The notes below the pieces were generated by a model. It was not told the origin of the DNA. It did not search any database and saw only the letters and a program-made list of their open reading frames with translations. From contig NZ_JAMYBK010000001.1 in assembly GCF_024127895.1 (NCBI RefSeq), positions 62,001-126,000 of the forward strand: a stretch of 64,000 nt of DNA, given 5' to 3'. The DNA is from Pseudomonas guariconensis. GTDB lineage: Bacteria; Pseudomonadota; Gammaproteobacteria; Pseudomonadales; Pseudomonadaceae. The position numbers and the translations under genes are program-made. The first letter of the stretch is position 1. Each line of letters opens with the position of its first letter. Below, piece after piece: positions 62,417 through 64,000 of this stretch.

Positions 62417-64000
62417 ATGGCCCTACTGCAGATCGCCGAACCCGGTCAGAGCCCCCAGCCGCACCAGCGTCGTCTGGCGGTGGGGATCGACCTGGGCACC
62501 ACCAACTCCCTGGTCGCCGCGGTGCGCAGCGGCCGTAGCGAACCCCTGCCCGATGCACAGGGCAAGGTCATCCTGCCTTCCGCGGTGCGCTACCTCGATG
62601 GCCGCAGCGAAGTCGGCCAGGCCGCCCGCGATGCCGCCTCCAGCGACCCGTTGAACACCATCCTGTCGGTCAAGCGCCTGATGGGGCGTGGCCTGGCCGA
62701 CGTCAAGCAACTGGGCGAGCAACTGCCTTACCGCTTCGTCGGTGGCGAGTCGCACATGCCGTTCATCGACACCGTCCAGGGCCCGAAGAGCCCGGTGGAA
62801 GTGTCCGCCGACATCCTCAAGGTGCTGCGTCAGCGGGCCGAGCAGACCCTCGGCGGCGAACTGGTGGGGGCGGTGATCACCGTTCCGGCCTACTTCGACG
62901 ACGCCCAGCGCCAGGCTACCAAGGATGCCGCGAAGCTTGCCGGCCTCAACGTCCTGCGCTTGCTCAACGAGCCGACCGCGGCGGCGGTGGCCTATGGCCT
63001 GGACCAGGATGCCGAGGGCGTCGTGGCGATCTTCGACCTGGGCGGCGGTACCTTCGATATCTCCATCCTGCGCCTGAGCGCAGGTGTCTTCGAAGTCCTG
63101 GCCACGGGCGGCGACACCGCCTTGGGCGGTGACGACTTCGACCACGCCATCGCCGGCTGGATCATCGAGCAGGCTGGGCTGTCCGCCGACCTCGACCCGG
63201 CGGCCCAGCGCCAGCTGCTGCAGGCCGCTTGCGCGGCCAAAGAAGCCTTGACCGATGCCGATGCGGTCCGTGTCAGCCACGGCGCCTGGCAGGGCGAACT
63301 GACCCGCGCCGCGTTCGAGGCCATGATCGAGCCGCTGATCGCCCGCAGCCTCAAGGCCTGCCGCCGCGCCGTGCGCGACAGTGGCGTCGAGCTGGAGGAT
63401 GTCGGGGCGGTGGTCATGGTGGGTGGTTCCACCCGCGTGCCGCGTGTGCGTGAGGCGGTTGGCGCGCTGTTCGGGCGTACCCCGCTGACTTCCATCGACC
63501 CGGACCAGGTGGTGGCCATCGGTGCCGCGATCCAGGCCGATACCCTGGCCGGCAACCGCCGCGAGGGCGGCGAGCTGCTGTTGCTGGACGTCATCCCGTT
63601 ATCCCTGGGCCTCGAGACCATGGGCGGGCTGATGGAGAAGGTGATCCCGCGCAACACCACCATCCCGGTGGCGCGGGCCCAGGAGTTCACCACCTACAAG
63701 GATGGCCAGTCGGCCATGATGATCCACGTCCTGCAGGGTGAGCGTGAGCTGGTCAGCGACTGCCGCTCCCTGGCGCGCTTCGAGCTGCGCGGCATCCCGG
63801 CCATGGTCGCGGGCGCGGCGAAGATCCGCGTGACCTTCCAGGTCGATGCCGATGGCCTGCTCAGCGTTTCGGCCCGGGAGACCGGCTCGGGCGTGGAGTC
63901 GAGCATCCAGGTCAAGCCGTCCTACGGCCTGACCGATGGCGAGATCGCACGCATGCTCAAGGATTCCTTCGAGCACGCAGGCTCCGACAAGCAGGCGCGC
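62417..64000 (+). CDS. hscA: HscA, Fe-S chaperone (Hsp70 family), 5' part
   Basis: 528 codons of an Hsp70-type chaperone, cut by the window end; homologues have about 620 residues. [20 protein letters not shown] is the first phosphate-binding motif, and [14 protein letters not shown] and [17 protein letters not shown] are further ATPase motifs, followed by the start of the substrate domain. With HscB it releases clusters from IscU via LPPVK. The ATG at 62417 follows the hscB stop by 43 bases; no strong Shine-Dalgarno is visible. Confidence 0.96.
   Translation, partial: MALLQIAEPGQSPQPHQRRLAVGIDLGTTNSLVAAVRSGRSEPLPDAQGKVILPSAVRYLDGRSEVGQAARDAASSDPLNTILSVKRLMGRGLADVKQLGEQLPYRFVGGESHMPFIDTVQGPKSPVEVSADILKVLRQRAEQTLGGELVGAVITVPAYFDDAQRQATKDAAKLAGLNVLRLLNEPTAAAVAYGLDQDAEGVVAIFDLGGGTFDISILRLSAGVFEVLATGGDTALGGDDFDHAIAGWIIEQAGLSADLDPAAQRQLLQAACAAKEALTDADAVRVSHGAWQGELTRAAFEAMIEPLIARSLKACRRAVRDSGVELEDVGAVVMVGGSTRVPRVREAVGALFGRTPLTSIDPDQVVAIGAAIQADTLAGNRREGGELLLLDVIPLSLGLETMGGLMEKVIPRNTTIPVARAQEFTTYKDGQSAMMIHVLQGERELVSDCRSLARFELRGIPAMVAGAAKIRVTFQVDADGLLSVSARETGSGVESSIQVKPSYGLTDGEIARMLKDSFEHAGSDKQAR

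Overview
This 64 kb, GC-rich window looks like a core chromosomal segment of a Pseudomonas of the P. putida group. The evidence is gene content and order recalled from that group (ampE-tatD-cra-fruBKA; norR-hmp; cyoABCDE; selD-selU; queA-tgt-yajC-secDF; suhB-trmJ-cysE-iscRSUA-hscBA), frequent GTG and TTG starts, REP-type palindromes built on GGGGCTGC...GCAGCCC and CCGGCAAGCCGGCTCCCACAG, and a perfect match to the 12-bp P. putida Cra operator. I see no prophage, insertion sequence, integron or CRISPR array.

Layout. 1-4.5 kb: the end of ampE, a chemoreceptor, and tatD and cra on the minus strand. 4.7-10.4 kb: the Cra-controlled fructose PTS operon fruB-fruK-fruA. 10.4-14.9 kb: two small proteins, a diguanylate cyclase, an OprD-type porin and a small exported protein. 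14.9-21.4 kb: a minus-strand operon of membrane-fusion protein, RND pump, response regulator and sensor kinase, with a palindromic operator candidate in front. 21.5-25.3 kb: a PAS-containing chemoreceptor, a cysteine-cluster protein, a small secreted protein and CheV. 25.4-34.8 kb: a respiration and nitric-oxide block, norR divergent from hmp, then dsbB and cyoABCDE. 35-38.3 kb: an AlaC-type aminotransferase, a YkgJ protein, a GNAT acetyltransferase and a membrane protein. 38.4-44.5 kb: selD-selU (tRNA 2-selenouridine) divergent from a PhnCDEE-type ABC transporter, then a second GNAT protein. 44.7-49.9 kb: a MASE2-GGDEF cyclase, then a TonB-dependent receptor with its FecR/FecI regulators behind a Fur box. 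50.2-56.6 kb: tRNA-Leu(CAA), queA, tgt, yajC, secD, secF and a glycine-zipper envelope protein. 56.6-64 kb: suhB, trmJ, cysE and the Fe-S assembly operon iscR-iscS-iscU-iscA-hscB-hscA, with hscA cut by the window end.

How the parts work together. Cra represses fruBKA until fructose-1-phosphate forms. NorR senses NO and probably activates hmp through three GT-N7-AC sites. An ANR box and a sigma70-like promoter lie in the long leader region of the cyo oxidase operon. The RND operon carries its own two-component system. selD supplies selenophosphate to selU through a one-base gene overlap. FecI/FecR control iron receptor expression. CysE supplies O-acetylserine for cysteine, the sulfur source used by IscS.

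Most of the window is ordinary housekeeping. The less explained items are the RND operon with its exported small protein and palindrome, the Phn-type transporter next to the selenium genes, the long cyo leader, and a duplicated approximately 130-bp paired-REP element.
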